Shown in pieces: positions 35,022 to 46,299 of a DNA stretch of 64,000 bases; the stretch's first letter is position 1; each line of letters starts with the position of its first letter. This DNA comes from Actibacterium mucosum KCTC 23349 (GTDB taxonomy: Bacteria; Pseudomonadota; Alphaproteobacteria; Rhodobacterales; Rhodobacteraceae). The notes under the pieces were generated by a model. The model saw nothing but the letters and a program-made list of their open reading frames with translations, searched no databases and was not told the origin of the DNA. The stretch is taken from NCBI RefSeq assembly GCF_000647975.1, contig NZ_JFKE01000005.1, forward strand, positions 248,001 to 312,000, read 5' to 3'. The position numbers were made by a program, and so were the translations under genes.

Positions 35022-35953
35022 CAGACGTAATTTTTCCGCGCATCGCGCTGATCGGGCTGGGGCTGATTGCCGGCTCTATGAGCTTGGCCGCGCGCCGTGC
35101 GGGTGTCGTGGAACAGGTGGTGGGTACGGCCCGGTCGCCTGAAACACGCGCGATCGCAGCCGAGATCGGCCTGTGCGACGTGGTCGTCGATACGGCGGCC
35201 GAGGCCGTGAAAGACGCAGATTTGGTCGTGCTGGCAGTGCCGGTAGGGGCCATGGGCGCGGTTGCCGCCGAAATTGGCCCGCATCTGAAGCCGGGCGCGA
35301 CGGTGACCGATGTTGGGTCGGTCAAGCGCGCGGTGATCGACACGGTGACGCCCCATATCCCGGACGGTGTCCATTTTGTTGCCGGTCACCCGTTGGCCGG
35401 GACCGAGCATTCGGGCCCGCGATCGGGTTTTGCCGAGCTTTTCGACAACCGCTGGTGTCTGCTGATTCCGCCCGCTGACGGGTCGGGCGCGGAACCTGCA
35501 GCAAAGCTGCAATCGCTGTGGGAAGCCATGGGCGCAAATGTCGAGATGATGGATGCCGATCACCACGATCAGGTCCTTGCCGTCACCAGCCATGTGCCAC
35601 ACCTGATTGCCTACACGATGGTGGGCGTTGCAGACGATCTGGGACGGGTGACCGATAGCGAGGTCATCAATTTCTCGGCCGCAGGTTTTCGCGATTTCAC
35701 CCGCATTGCCGCAAGCGACCCCACGATGTGGCGCGACGTGTTCCTGAACAACAAGGACGCCACGCTTGAGATCCTTGGCCGGTTCACCGAAGAACTGTTT
35801 GCCCTGCAACGCGCCATTCGGACGGGCGAGGGCAACGTGCTGCATGACTACTTCACCCGCACAAGAGCCATCCGACGTGGTATTGTACAAGCAGGGCAAG
35901 ACACCGACGCCCCGGATTTCGGGCGCGGCGTGCAAGGAGAAAAGAAAGAGTGA
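35018..35953 (+). CDS. tyrC: Prephenate/arogenate dehydrogenase
   Basis: A 311-residue NAD(P)-dependent dehydrogenase for tyrosine biosynthesis. The N-terminal nucleotide-binding loop is [19 protein letters not shown]. The substrate-binding and catalytic histidine lies in [15 protein letters not shown], and [20 protein letters not shown] is the family's dimer/helical region. There is no ACT or chorismate mutase domain, which matches the monofunctional alphaproteobacterial form. It is translationally coupled to hisC upstream and to the extensin-like gene downstream by short overlaps. The C-terminal tail after residue 280 is polar and probably disordered. Confidence 0.93.
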   Translation: MTDVIFPRIALIGLGLIAGSMSLAARRAGVVEQVVGTARSPETRAIAAEIGLCDVVVDTAAEAVKDADLVVLAVPVGAMGAVAAEIGPHLKPGATVTDVGSVKRAVIDTVTPHIPDGVHFVAGHPLAGTEHSGPRSGFAELFDNRWCLLIPPADGSGAEPAAKLQSLWEAMGANVEMMDADHHDQVLAVTSHVPHLIAYTMVGVADDLGRVTDSEVINFSAAGFRDFTRIAASDPTMWRDVFLNNKDATLEILGRFTEELFALQRAIRTGEGNVLHDYFTRTRAIRRGIVQAGQDTDAPDFGRGVQGEKKE

Positions 35954-36798
35954 CGCGTTTCGGGTTGGCAATTGTGGCGGGCCTTGGGCTGGCGATCGGT
36001 GCGGTGCAGGCTGCGCCGCTGGATCGGTCGCCGATCCCCAAGCCGCGTCCTGTTATCGGGGTTCCGGTTTTGAAACCGGTGTTTGGTCCCGGATCCCACA
36101 TCGTCCGCCCGCAACGCAACCCACGCCGGATTATCACTACGGTCAGCACTGCAGCTGTGGCAACAGCACGTGCAGCCGCAAATGCCCCACTGGCGGTATC
36201 GTTGTTCCCCAAGCCGCGCCCTGCTTTGAAACCCTACAAAGTCAGCGCACCAGTGCAGGTCGCCGGGGGAAAAGTTGGCCCAATCTGCGGGCGACGCGAC
36301 ATTCAAGGGGTGCGCGTTGCTGATATTCGGGGCTCGCAAGCCGGATGCGGCGTGAGCGACCCCGTACAGGTGATCGAGGTGTCGGGCGTACGTCTTTCAA
36401 CCGCGGCCACCATGGATTGCAACACGGCAAAGGCCCTGAACGAATGGGTCGAAGACGGGCTGCAGCCAGCCGTGGGGCGCTTGGGCGGTGGGGTGTCTTC
36501 TTTGAAGGTTGCGGCAAGCTATGTCTGCCGCACGCGAAATCATCAACCGGGTGCGAAGTTGTCTGAGCACGGCAAGGGGAAGGCCATCGATATCTCTGCC
36601 ATCACCCTGTCGAACGGCAAGGTTCTGAGTGTGCAGGAAGGCTGGGACCAAAGGGCGGATGGCAAGATCCTGAAAAAGGCGCATGCGGCGGCATGTGGGC
36701 CATTTGGCACGGTGCTTGGGCCGGATGCGGACAGATTCCACAAAGACCACTTCCATTTTGACACGGCCAAACACGGCAACGGCAATTACTGCCGGTAA
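35950..36798 (+). CDS. Extensin-like C-terminal domain protein (periplasmic, possible peptidoglycan peptidase)
   Basis: A 282-residue exported protein: signal peptide about residues 1-21 (GAVQA-AP), a proline/lysine/arginine-rich linker to about residue 90, then the extensin-like C-terminal domain. The zinc-peptidase-like motifs SEHGKGKAIDIS and KDHFHFDTAKHGNG are visible, resembling the LAS/VanY D-alanyl-D-alanine peptidase folds. Four or more cysteines (GPICGRRD, QAGCGVS, MDCNTA, CRTRN) suggest disulfides. Translation begins at GTG 35950, overlapping the previous stop (GTGA), with GGAG ten bases upstream. The role in cell-wall remodelling is an inference from the fold. Confidence 0.85.
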   Translation: MTRFGLAIVAGLGLAIGAVQAAPLDRSPIPKPRPVIGVPVLKPVFGPGSHIVRPQRNPRRIITTVSTAAVATARAAANAPLAVSLFPKPRPALKPYKVSAPVQVAGGKVGPICGRRDIQGVRVADIRGSQAGCGVSDPVQVIEVSGVRLSTAATMDCNTAKALNEWVEDGLQPAVGRLGGGVSSLKVAASYVCRTRNHQPGAKLSEHGKGKAIDISAITLSNGKVLSVQEGWDQRADGKILKKAHAAACGPFGTVLGPDADRFHKDHFHFDTAKHGNGNYCR

Positions 36799-37746
36799 TC
36801 AGCCGCCGGTTTGCGGGGGTGTCAGCCAGAGGAATGGCAGGGCGCCGATGTAGACAACGCCGTTGCGAACGGGCAGCGGCAGGGTGACATCATCACCTTC
36901 AGCGATCAGCGGCAGTTGCCCGGACAGGCCTTGCAACACCTCGGGTGCAATCAAGCCAAGTTTCTGCAAACGCTCAAGAAAGCCGCGCCAATTGACAATC
37001 TCCAGCGTAAGCTGTCCCTGCGGTCGCCCAAACTGCCAGTTCAGGATGCCGGTCAGGCTGGCCCGGACACCGTCGCCTGCATTCAGTTGAAACCTGGACA
37101 GATCCAACGCCACCGGCTGCGCCGCGCTTTGGGCAAGATGGCGGTCCAGCGGGTTGTTCAACGTCAAGACGCCGTCCATGTTCAGTTGCAGCGTTTCGCC
37201 ACCCAGTTGGGGCCAGGCAACGTCGCTGGCGGCAAGGCCCAGCCTGTATTGCGCGTCTTCCAACCCGCTGATTGCGGCGCGCAGGTTGGTAGTTGAAACG
37301 GACATGTCAGACAGTGAAACGGTCAAGGCTTCTGTAACAAAGCTGAGCTGTTGCAAGGGCAGGTCCGGTGTTGCAGCGAGCGAAAGGCTGGCGCGCATGT
37401 CTTCGTTTTTCAGGACAACCGGAATGCCACCGACAGACAAGTTGATGTCGTTCGGAGCCACGGCGATGACATGGGTCGGACGATAACTGAGCGACAGGAT
37501 TTGCAGGAACGCCGCCTCAAGTGTCAGCGCCGCGTCGGGCGAGGTCAGCTCAACATCGCTGAGCGTCGTGTCCAGCCGGCTTGGAAACCCACGTGTCTGA
37601 ACGTCCGAGGTAGTGATCTGCCAGCCCTGCGCATTGGCCTGGTCCAGCGCCGCGTTGAACCCACGCCGGGTGCCCTCGGCGGCGACGAACCAGTAGATCG
37701 ACCACCCCAGCGCCACCACCAACAACAATACGAACAGCCGCCGCAT
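36799..37746 (-). CDS. DUF2125 domain-containing protein
   Basis: A 315-residue protein with an N-terminal membrane anchor or signal (RRLFVLLLVVALGWSIYWFV, residues 2-21). A long beta-rich region typical of DUF2125 follows: NAQGWQITTSDVQTRGFPSR early, THVIAVAPNDINLSVGGIPV mid-chain and VRNGVVYIGALPFLWLTPP at the end. The family is found across alphaproteobacteria, is probably periplasmic or inner-membrane-anchored, and has no known function; a lipid-handling role is sometimes suspected from its AsmA-like beta structure, which I cannot confirm. The ATG at 37746 has GAGGG nine bases upstream; the longer frame to 38031 overlaps the divergent gene. Confidence 0.85.
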   Translation of the reverse strand: MRRLFVLLLVVALGWSIYWFVAAEGTRRGFNAALDQANAQGWQITTSDVQTRGFPSRLDTTLSDVELTSPDAALTLEAAFLQILSLSYRPTHVIAVAPNDINLSVGGIPVVLKNEDMRASLSLAATPDLPLQQLSFVTEALTVSLSDMSVSTTNLRAAISGLEDAQYRLGLAASDVAWPQLGGETLQLNMDGVLTLNNPLDRHLAQSAAQPVALDLSRFQLNAGDGVRASLTGILNWQFGRPQGQLTLEIVNWRGFLERLQKLGLIAPEVLQGLSGQLPLIAEGDDVTLPLPVRNGVVYIGALPFLWLTPPQTGG

Positions 37747-37812
37747 AAAGCGCCCTCTTTTCCTTTTGATCTGTGTGGTGTTTACAAGCGGCACAACAAA
37801 AGGGCCAGTCAC

Positions 37813-38346
37813 ATGACACTTTGGGTGTTTGGATACGGATCGCTGATTTGGAACCCCGGTTTCGAGGTTGCTGAACGGCAGGTCGCCACGATGCACGGAT
37901 ACCACCGCAGCTTTTGCATGCGCTCTATTCACCATCGCGGCACAGAAGAGGACCCGGGCCTTGTACTGGCGCTGGACGCCGACCCGAATGCAAGCTGCAC
38001 CGGCATGGCGTTTCGCGTCGCAGAGGGTCACGAGGACCGAACACTTGCGGAGCTGCGCGAACGTGAATTGATTTCATCGGCCTATCTGGAGGCTACCGCG
38101 CCGGTAAAACTGCAAACGGGCGGTCAGGTTGAAAGCTTGGTCTATATAATCGATCCCGACCATGTGCAGTATTGCGGAGGGCTGCCGCTGGACGAACAGG
38201 CGCAGATCATCGCGACGGCGGTTGGTGGGCGGGGCCCCAATTCGGAATACCTGTTCAATACCTCGGACCACTTGGTGGATCTTGGCATTGCCGACGCGGA
38301 ATTGTCTTGGTTGGCCAATAGGGTGCGCGAAATTCAATCATCCTGA
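37813..38346 (+). CDS. ChaC-like gamma-glutamylcyclotransferase
   Basis: A 177-residue protein starting LWVFGYGSLIWNPGFEVAER, the signature of the ChaC/GGCT family, which cleaves gamma-glutamyl bonds (glutathione in ChaC) to give 5-oxoproline. The hydrophobic-aromatic stretch YHRSFCMRSIHHRGTEEDPG and the catalytic-glutamate region GHEDRTLAELRERELISSAY fit the family. The C-terminal part (GGLPLDEQAQIIATAVGGRG) is also typical. It is divergent from the DUF2125 gene with a 66-base gap. A role in glutathione turnover is likely. Confidence 0.9.
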   Translation: MTLWVFGYGSLIWNPGFEVAERQVATMHGYHRSFCMRSIHHRGTEEDPGLVLALDADPNASCTGMAFRVAEGHEDRTLAELRERELISSAYLEATAPVKLQTGGQVESLVYIIDPDHVQYCGGLPLDEQAQIIATAVGGRGPNSEYLFNTSDHLVDLGIADAELSWLANRVREIQSS

Positions 38347-38443
38347 GCAAAGGCTGGCCGCACTGTCATTGCTTATTGTGGCAACGCAGCATTTACCCTA
38401 AAGTTCAGGCAATAATTTTGGGGCCGGAACCCGGTTTAGGCAT

Positions 38444-39619
38444 ATGAGCACGCCCGAGGCAGAGACGCAGTTTTCCCAACCGTTCCGCCAGTTTTTCCTG
38501 ATGCTGGTGGTGCTGGCGGCGTTTTCAACGGGCGCCTATTTCATCTATCCCAACGTTGCCCCGGTCTTTTTGGCCAACCCCTATTTGAACGGTGCAATCC
38601 TTGTGGTGTTTGCCGTTGGGGTTCTGACCTGTTTCCTGCAGGTTATCCAGCTGGGCTTTTCGGTGAATTGGATCGAAGGCTTTGCGGCCGAACGTGTGGG
38701 CCACGAGATGACGCGCGCCCCACGCCTGTTGGCACCGCTGGCGGCGCTGCTGCGGTCGCGCGGGAAATCGATGCAGATCAGCTCGACCTCGTCCCGTTCG
38801 ATCCTCGAATCCGTGGCCACGCGGATCGAAGAGGCGCGCGATATCACGCGCTATATCGTCAACCTGCTGATTTTCCTTGGCCTTCTGGGTACGTTTTATG
38901 GGCTGGCAACAACCGTACCGGCGGTGGTGGATACGATCCGATCACTGTCGCCCCGCGACGGCGAGACCGCGGTAGAGGTGCTGGCCCGCCTGATGTCCGG
39001 GTTGGAAGAGCAGTTGGGCGGTATGGGCACGGCCTTTGCATCGTCCCTGCTGGGGCTTGCCGGATCGCTGGTGGTTGGTCTGCTTGAACTGTTGGCTGGA
39101 CACGGACAGAACCGGTTCTATCGCGAGCTTGAGGAATGGCTGTCCACCATCACCCGTTTGGGCTTTTCCAGCGGCGATGGCGAGTTGGGCGAGCAGGGCG
39201 CGCTGGTTGGCGTCATGGCCCAGATCGCCGAGCAGATGGACGCGCTGCAGACGATGTTCACGCAATCTGACATCAACCGCGCCATGGTGGATGAGCAGAT
39301 GGGGACGATGGCGCAGGCCATCGTTCACCTGTCCGACCAGTTGAGCCAAGACGCGACATTGTCGACGCTGAACCGGATCGCTGACGGGCAGGAGCGTATC
39401 GCCAACCTGTTGCAGGGGCGCGCGGATGCCGGCGACGATGTTGCCGATGCCAGTGTCGACGCCGAAAGCCGGATGCGGTTGCGGTCAATCGATGTGCAGT
39501 TGTTGCGCATACTGGAAGAGATCTCGGCCGGGCGACAGGAATCCCTGACCGATTTGCGCAGCGATCTGGCCACCCTGAACGCCACGATAAAACGCGCCGC
39601 GGGCGAGGCCGAGGGCTAG
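38444..39619 (+). CDS. TolQ/ExbB/MotA-like proton-channel protein
   Basis: A 391-residue inner-membrane protein. Hydrophobic segments lie at about residues 17-36, 46-68, 146-168 and 201-225. The MotA/TolQ/ExbB core is visible in the third and fourth segments (YIVNLLIFLGLLGTFYGLAT and GMGTAFASSLLGLAGSLVVG), which in the family line the proton path with a conserved Thr and Pro. The C-terminal 150 residues are charged, cytoplasmic and helical. The next gene, three bases on, encodes a MotB-like partner with one membrane span, coiled coil and OmpA domain, so the two should form a motor-like or force-transmitting complex between inner membrane and peptidoglycan. The process it drives is unknown. 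Confidence 0.85.
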   Translation: MSTPEAETQFSQPFRQFFLMLVVLAAFSTGAYFIYPNVAPVFLANPYLNGAILVVFAVGVLTCFLQVIQLGFSVNWIEGFAAERVGHEMTRAPRLLAPLAALLRSRGKSMQISSTSSRSILESVATRIEEARDITRYIVNLLIFLGLLGTFYGLATTVPAVVDTIRSLSPRDGETAVEVLARLMSGLEEQLGGMGTAFASSLLGLAGSLVVGLLELLAGHGQNRFYRELEEWLSTITRLGFSSGDGELGEQGALVGVMAQIAEQMDALQTMFTQSDINRAMVDEQMGTMAQAIVHLSDQLSQDATLSTLNRIADGQERIANLLQGRADAGDDVADASVDAESRMRLRSIDVQLLRILEEISAGRQESLTDLRSDLATLNATIKRAAGEAEG

Positions 39620-39622
39620 GCG

Positions 39623-41875
39623 ATGGCCCTGACCCGACGCACCGGACAACGCTTCCAAGGCTCTATCTGGCCCGGCTTTGTTGACGCAATGACGGCGCTT
39701 TTGTTGGTGCTGATGTTCGTGCTATCGGTCTTTATGATCGTGCAGTTCATGCTGTCCGAGACGATTTCGGGCCAGGAAGACGAACTGTCTGAACTGAATA
39801 CCGAGCTGGCCGCTCTTGCCGAGGCGCTGGGCCTGGAACAGCAGCGTGCGTTTGAGTTGGAAACAGAGATCGGCACGCTGGGCGGGCAACTGGATGATGC
39901 GCGAGAGCTTTCGGCGGCTCAAACGGCGCTGATCGCATCGCTGAATGCACAGGTACAGGATCAGGCCAACGCCCTTACCGCGGCCCAGGCACGTATCACA
40001 AGTTTCGAAGCGCAAGTCGCCAGTCTGTTGGCGCAACGGGACGAGGCGGAAGCGCGCGGCGTGGCTTTGCAGGCGGATCTGGATGCGCTGCAGGGCGAAA
40101 ACGCGCGGCTGTTAACGCAGCAGGAACAATTGCAACTGGCCTTGGCACAAGCTCGCGATGAAATCGACGCCGGCGTTGAGGCGGCGCGGTTGGCCGCCGC
40201 CCGCCGTGAGGCGTTGGAAGCGTTGATCGCAGATTTGCGTGCGGAAAACGAAGGCGCAGCCGAAGCAAACACCGTCTTGTCCGGTCGGATCGAAGATTTG
40301 CAGGCGCAGCTAAGCGAAGAAGAAAAGGCGCGATTGGCAGAAGCCGCCGCTGCGGCTGCGTTGCGTGAAAGATTGCAGGGTGCGCAGGACGAGTTGACAG
40401 CGATGACCCTGGCGCTTGAAGCCAAGCGGAAAGAGGCCGAAGACACGTTGACACTGTTGGCTGCCGCCCGCGCTTCGCAGGATGACCTGACGGCGAAACT
40501 GGCCGCGGCGCTGGCGGCACAGACCGAACTGGACGCAACGCTGGCAACTGCCAACCAAGGGCGCGAGGGGCTGCAACAGGCCTTGCAAGACGCGCGGGCC
40601 GAGCGTGAGAAGCTGGCCGAAGAATTGGCCATTGCCTTGGCTGCGCGCGACCGTCTGCAAGCGGAATTGACCACGGTTCGCGCCGAGGCCAGCGATGCGG
40701 CAGCCGCGCTTTTGGCCGCGCAAGAGGCAGGGCAGGCGGCGCTGGAAGCGTCGCAAGAAGAACTGCTGGCTGCCATTGCTGCCCGTGATACCGCGCGGTC
40801 TGAACTGGAGGCCGCACGGGCCAAAGAGGCAGAGACCACGCAGGACCTGCTGGCTGCAATCGCGGCCCGTGACCGGCTTCAAACGCAGATCGAAGACGCC
40901 GCAGCGGCGAATGAGGCCGACAGGGCCGCACTGGACGAGGCGCGCGCGGCACTGGCCCGGGCAAATGCCCAGTTGGAGGCGTTACAGGCCACTGCGGGGA
41001 ACGAGGCGGAGTTGCAGAAATCTCTGGCGGCGGCTTTGGCTGCAAAGCTGGCGGCAGAACGTGATGCGCAAGCTCGGTTGACCGAAGCGGAAGAACGCGC
41101 GGCACTTTTGGCGGCCGCGCGCGACTCGCTTAGCGCAGAAGAGACCAAATCGGCCGACTACCTGCGCCGGGTGGAGTTGTTGAACCAGCAGGTGGCAACA
41201 CTGCGCAGCCAGCTTGCTTCGCTGGAGGCAATTTTGGATGTGGCCGAGCAGAAGGATGCCGACGCGCAGGTACAGTTGGAATCACTTTCCAGCCGATTGA
41301 ACTCGGCGCTGGCGCAAGTCGCTTCCGAGCAACGGGCCCGCGCGCGGCTGGAAGAGGCGGAACGCCTGCGGCTGGAGGAAGAGGCGCGCCGGTTGGCGGC
41401 CGAGGCCGAAGACCTGGAAAATTATCGGTCCGAGTTCTTTGGCCGCCTGCGCGAGGTGCTGGCCGGGCGCGAGGGGGTGCGGATCGTGGGCGACCGTTTC
41501 GTATTCTCGTCCGAGGTGCTGTTTGAACCTGCATCGGCAGACCTGGCACCGGCGGGTCAGGCGCAGATCGCCAATGTTGTGTCCATCTTGCGGGACATTT
41601 CGGATGACATTCCGGAAGGCATCGATTGGATCATTCGCGTCGATGGCCACACCGACAACGTGCCGCTGTCCGGTACAGGGCGATTCCGCGACAATTGGGA
41701 ACTGAGCCAGGGCCGCGCCCTTTCCGTGGTGCGATACATGACCGATGTCTTGGCATTCCCACCCGAGCGTCTGGCCGCAACAGGGTTTGGCGAATACCGT
41801 CCGGTGAACCCGGCCGATACACTTGAAGCACGCGCACAGAACCGGCGGATCGAACTGAAGCTGACCGAACGCTGA
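39623..41875 (+). CDS. MotB/OmpA-like protein with very long periplasmic coiled coil
   Basis: A 750-residue protein with three parts. Residues 18-45 form a single MotB-like membrane span (GFVDAMTALLLVLMFVLSVF), whose aspartate sits in the position of the proton-binding residue of MotB/ExbD. Residues about 52-600 form an almost uninterrupted Ala/Glu/Leu/Arg-rich coiled coil with few prolines or glycines. The C-terminal OmpA domain (about 610-750) has IDWIIRVDGHTDNVPLSGTG and ARAQNRRIELKLTER, which bind peptidoglycan. The coiled coil could extend several tens of nanometres or fold back in the periplasm. It is paired with the upstream proton-channel gene. Repetitive DNA in the coiled-coil segment explains the many long shadow frames there. 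Confidence 0.85.
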   Translation: MALTRRTGQRFQGSIWPGFVDAMTALLLVLMFVLSVFMIVQFMLSETISGQEDELSELNTELAALAEALGLEQQRAFELETEIGTLGGQLDDARELSAAQTALIASLNAQVQDQANALTAAQARITSFEAQVASLLAQRDEAEARGVALQADLDALQGENARLLTQQEQLQLALAQARDEIDAGVEAARLAAARREALEALIADLRAENEGAAEANTVLSGRIEDLQAQLSEEEKARLAEAAAAAALRERLQGAQDELTAMTLALEAKRKEAEDTLTLLAAARASQDDLTAKLAAALAAQTELDATLATANQGREGLQQALQDARAEREKLAEELAIALAARDRLQAELTTVRAEASDAAAALLAAQEAGQAALEASQEELLAAIAARDTARSELEAARAKEAETTQDLLAAIAARDRLQTQIEDAAAANEADRAALDEARAALARANAQLEALQATAGNEAELQKSLAAALAAKLAAERDAQARLTEAEERAALLAAARDSLSAEETKSADYLRRVELLNQQVATLRSQLASLEAILDVAEQKDADAQVQLESLSSRLNSALAQVASEQRARARLEEAERLRLEEEARRLAAEAEDLENYRSEFFGRLREVLAGREGVRIVGDRFVFSSEVLFEPASADLAPAGQAQIANVVSILRDISDDIPEGIDWIIRVDGHTDNVPLSGTGRFRDNWELSQGRALSVVRYMTDVLAFPPERLAATGFGEYRPVNPADTLEARAQNRRIELKLTER

Positions 41876-41879
41876 AACG

Positions 41880-41914
41880 CAAAACGCCGAGGCACTGCCC
41901 CGGCGTTTTGTTAT
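41880..41914. terminator. Bidirectional terminator between the OmpA-like gene and clpA
   Basis: CAAAACGCCG (41880-41889) pairs perfectly over 10 bp with CGGCGTTTTG (41901-41910). T-rich flanks exist in both directions (TTTTGTTA on plus and TTTTGCG on minus). Both flanking genes end here. Confidence 0.8.
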
Positions 41915-41930
41915 CTGGTGTAGCCTTTCT

Positions 41931-44261
<2,331 letters not shown>

Positions 44262-44438
44262 GTGACGTGCTCCTTTCCTGTAGGGATGCGAGAGGCGCGC
44301 TCTCACAACCGTGGCCTCATACAATTAAGGTTCGGTTTTTGGCGGCCGGCTTCAAGTCTTTTATTGCGTTTTTCTGACAATCACGCGGCACAGACGTGAT
44401 TTTCATGGGGTAAAAACGGGTAACTTTTTGCGGCGCGG
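44262..44438 (-). promoter_or_regulatory. clpA: Upstream region of clpA
   Basis: A 177-base gap between the gloB stop and the clpA GTG. On the minus strand it includes CTTGAAGCCGG, followed after about 14 bases by CCGAACCT, a poor match to a heat-shock (sigma-32) promoter, and AGGAAAGGAG as the ribosome-binding site. The start codon sits in the palindrome GCACGTCACGTGC. Promoter assignment is tentative. Confidence 0.3.
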
Positions 44439-45206
44439 TCAGAACCGGTCCTTTCTTTTGCGGATTTCGCCGAAAACTTCGGCGTCGGATGCATCGCGCA
44501 TGCCCAGGCTGGCTTTGATCGCGGGCAGATGGGCGCGCAGGAAGGGATTCGTGGCCAATTCCTCGGACATCAGCGAAGGAACCGTGGGCTTGCCTGCGGC
44601 GCGTGCCTCGGACACGGCGGAGACCCGAGAGATAAGGTCAGGATTGTCGGGTTCAATGGTCAGCGCAAATTTACCGTTGCTGGCTGTATATTCATGGCCT
44701 GAACCGATAATTGTCTCCGGCGGCAGGGCGGCGAGTTTTGACAGGCTTTGCCACATGGTTTCGGCCGACCCCTCAAACAAGCGCCCGCAGCCGAGCGCCA
44801 TCAGGCTGTCACCCGAAAAAAGCGCGCTGGATTGCGGGAAATGATAGGCGACGTGCCCAACCGTGTGGCCCGAGACATCCATCACATGCACGGGCTCGCC
44901 ACATACTTCGATGGTGTCACCGTCCGCAACGGCCAAATCCAGCGCCGGCAAACGATGGGCATCAGCGGATGCCCCCACAACACGCGCGCCGGTTTCCGAT
45001 TTCAACGCGGGGATACCGTTGATGTGGTCGTCATGATGATGCGTGATCAGAATATCCGTCAGGGTCCAGCCGCGATCGGCCAGGGCCTGGCGCACCGGGC
45101 CGGCCTCGGGGATATCAACCGTGGCAGTCTGGTCCGTTTCGGCATTGTGCAGCAGAAACACGTAATTGTCCGAGAGGACGGGCAGGGTGACAATCTCAAG
45201 GGGCAT
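44439..45206 (-). CDS. gloB: Hydroxyacylglutathione hydrolase (glyoxalase II)
   Basis: A 255-residue metallo-beta-lactamase-fold hydrolase that splits S-lactoylglutathione to lactate and glutathione. The dinuclear metal site is clear in ILITHHHDDHINGIPAL (His56-58, Asp60, His61), with further ligands in VSGHTVGHVAYHFP, FSGDSLMALGCGRLFEG and GSGHEYTASN. The C-terminal helical domain, with NPFLRAHLPAIKASLGM, is typical of glyoxalase II. It is divergent from a methyltransferase gene (63-base gap), a pairing seen in many alphaproteobacteria. Together with the ChaC-like protein it points to active glutathione metabolism. Confidence 0.95.
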   Translation of the reverse strand: MPLEIVTLPVLSDNYVFLLHNAETDQTATVDIPEAGPVRQALADRGWTLTDILITHHHDDHINGIPALKSETGARVVGASADAHRLPALDLAVADGDTIEVCGEPVHVMDVSGHTVGHVAYHFPQSSALFSGDSLMALGCGRLFEGSAETMWQSLSKLAALPPETIIGSGHEYTASNGKFALTIEPDNPDLISRVSAVSEARAAGKPTVPSLMSEELATNPFLRAHLPAIKASLGMRDASDAEVFGEIRKRKDRF

Positions 45207-45269
45207 GGTTTTCTGTTCCTACTCGGCTATGTTTAACCAAAGAATGGCCCATTTCGGGGAAACTGTACA

Positions 45270-46019
45270 ATGCACGTTGATGTGCTGGATCTGCGAAACT
45301 TTTATTACCGCACCAACCTGGGCCGCGTGGCGCAGCGGGCAATCCGCAACAAGGTGATCGAGATCTGGCCCGAGGCCAAGGGCCAAACCGTTGCCGGTTT
45401 CGGGTTTGCCGCGCCTTTGTTGCGTCCGTTCATCGCAGATGCCCGCAGGGTGGTATCCCTGATGCCGGGACAGCAGGGCGTCATGGCCTGGCCTGCAGGC
45501 GAAGAAAACCTGTCGGTTCTTTGCCCCGAAACGATGTGGCCCCTGCCCACGGGAATGGTGGACAAACTGATCCTGCTGCATGGGCTGGAGACGGGCGACC
45601 AACCGAATCTGGTTCTGGAAGAGTGCAATCGCGTGTTGGGGCCCGGAGGGCGGGCGATGTTCATTGTCCCCAACCGGACCGGCATGTGGGCGCGGCGTGA
45701 CAAGACACCGTTCGGATATGGACGTCCGTATTCGCAAGGTCAGCTTGACGCACAATTGCGCAAAGCCGGGTTTCAGCCCGAGGCCCACAAGTCTGCGCTG
45801 TTCTCGCCACCGTCGCACAAGCGATTCTGGTTGCGCTCGTCACAATTGCTGGAATCGATGGGCACCCGTGTCGCTACGTTCGTTGCCGGCGGGGTCTTGA
45901 TCGTCGAGGTATCAAAGCAGGCTTACCGTCCCGCCGGGACCGCCGCCGCCCCCCTTGCAAAAAGATCCATCGTTGGGGCCGCAGAAGGCGTGGCCGCGCA
46001 AACGGCAGAGCCGGTATAA
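45270..46019 (+). CDS. SAM-dependent methyltransferase-like protein
   Basis: A 249-residue protein with a methyltransferase fold. The SAM motif region is degenerate: [20 protein letters not shown] replaces the usual DxGxGxG. Later motifs are better kept: [40 protein letters not shown] and [20 protein letters not shown]. It starts [20 protein letters not shown], which matches the family usually found opposite gloB in this group. Because the first loop is altered, activity or substrate is uncertain. The gene is followed by the control region of the ATP synthase operon. Confidence 0.78.
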   Translation: MHVDVLDLRNFYYRTNLGRVAQRAIRNKVIEIWPEAKGQTVAGFGFAAPLLRPFIADARRVVSLMPGQQGVMAWPAGEENLSVLCPETMWPLPTGMVDKLILLHGLETGDQPNLVLEECNRVLGPGGRAMFIVPNRTGMWARRDKTPFGYGRPYSQGQLDAQLRKAGFQPEAHKSALFSPPSHKRFWLRSSQLLESMGTRVATFVAGGVLIVEVSKQAYRPAGTAAAPLAKRSIVGAAEGVAAQTAEPV

Positions 46020-46299
46020 CCCCCTGCGGCGGCTGGTCGCACGGAATCAGCGCTGCGTGCGCATTCGTTTCAAATATTGAACGATGTTGCTTCAATTCGC
46101 CGCAGTATACGTTTGTATACTGAAATAAAAGCCAGATTCCGGCCCCCACTTCACCGTTAGGTGTTCTTGAGTGTTGCGGGGTCAGAAAGGCTCTGCTACA
46201 CCCGCGCCGATTTCTAACGCGTACGCAACTGTGCGCGCTTTGACCTGCCTGGGGGCGTTCCTCCTACGTGTCCGGGCTCCAGATATCGGAAGGGTGGAC
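46020..46299 (+). promoter_or_regulatory. Control region upstream of the atpHAGDC operon
   Basis: This 280-base gap holds symmetric elements: TTCAA-ATA-TTGAA (46069-46081), whose TTGAA pairs again with TTCAA at 46091-46095, and a perfect inverted repeat CAGTATAC-GTTT-GTATACTG (46103-46122). A candidate promoter follows: TTGCGG (46174-46179), a 17-base spacer and TACACC (46197-46202), about 100 bases before the atpH GTG. Another weak -35 (TTGACC) lies at 46240-46245. The inverted repeats lack U-runs, so they look like operators rather than terminators. Confidence 0.45.

Noticed and set aside
39961..41105. Long minus-strand frames within the coiled-coil gene
   Set aside because: Alanine/serine- or proline-rich reflections of the Ala/Glu/Leu repeat on the plus strand.
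38444..41875. Zorya-type defence system (ZorA/ZorB)
   Set aside because: The MotA/MotB-like pair recalls ZorAB, but the coiled coil is in the wrong partner, and no ZorC/ZorD or ZorE helicase or nuclease gene is adjacent; clpA and a cyclotransferase flank the pair.
46103..46122. CAGTATAC hairpin as terminator of the methyltransferase gene
   Set aside because: AT-rich stem with no U-run on either strand and a GTTT loop; better read as an operator.
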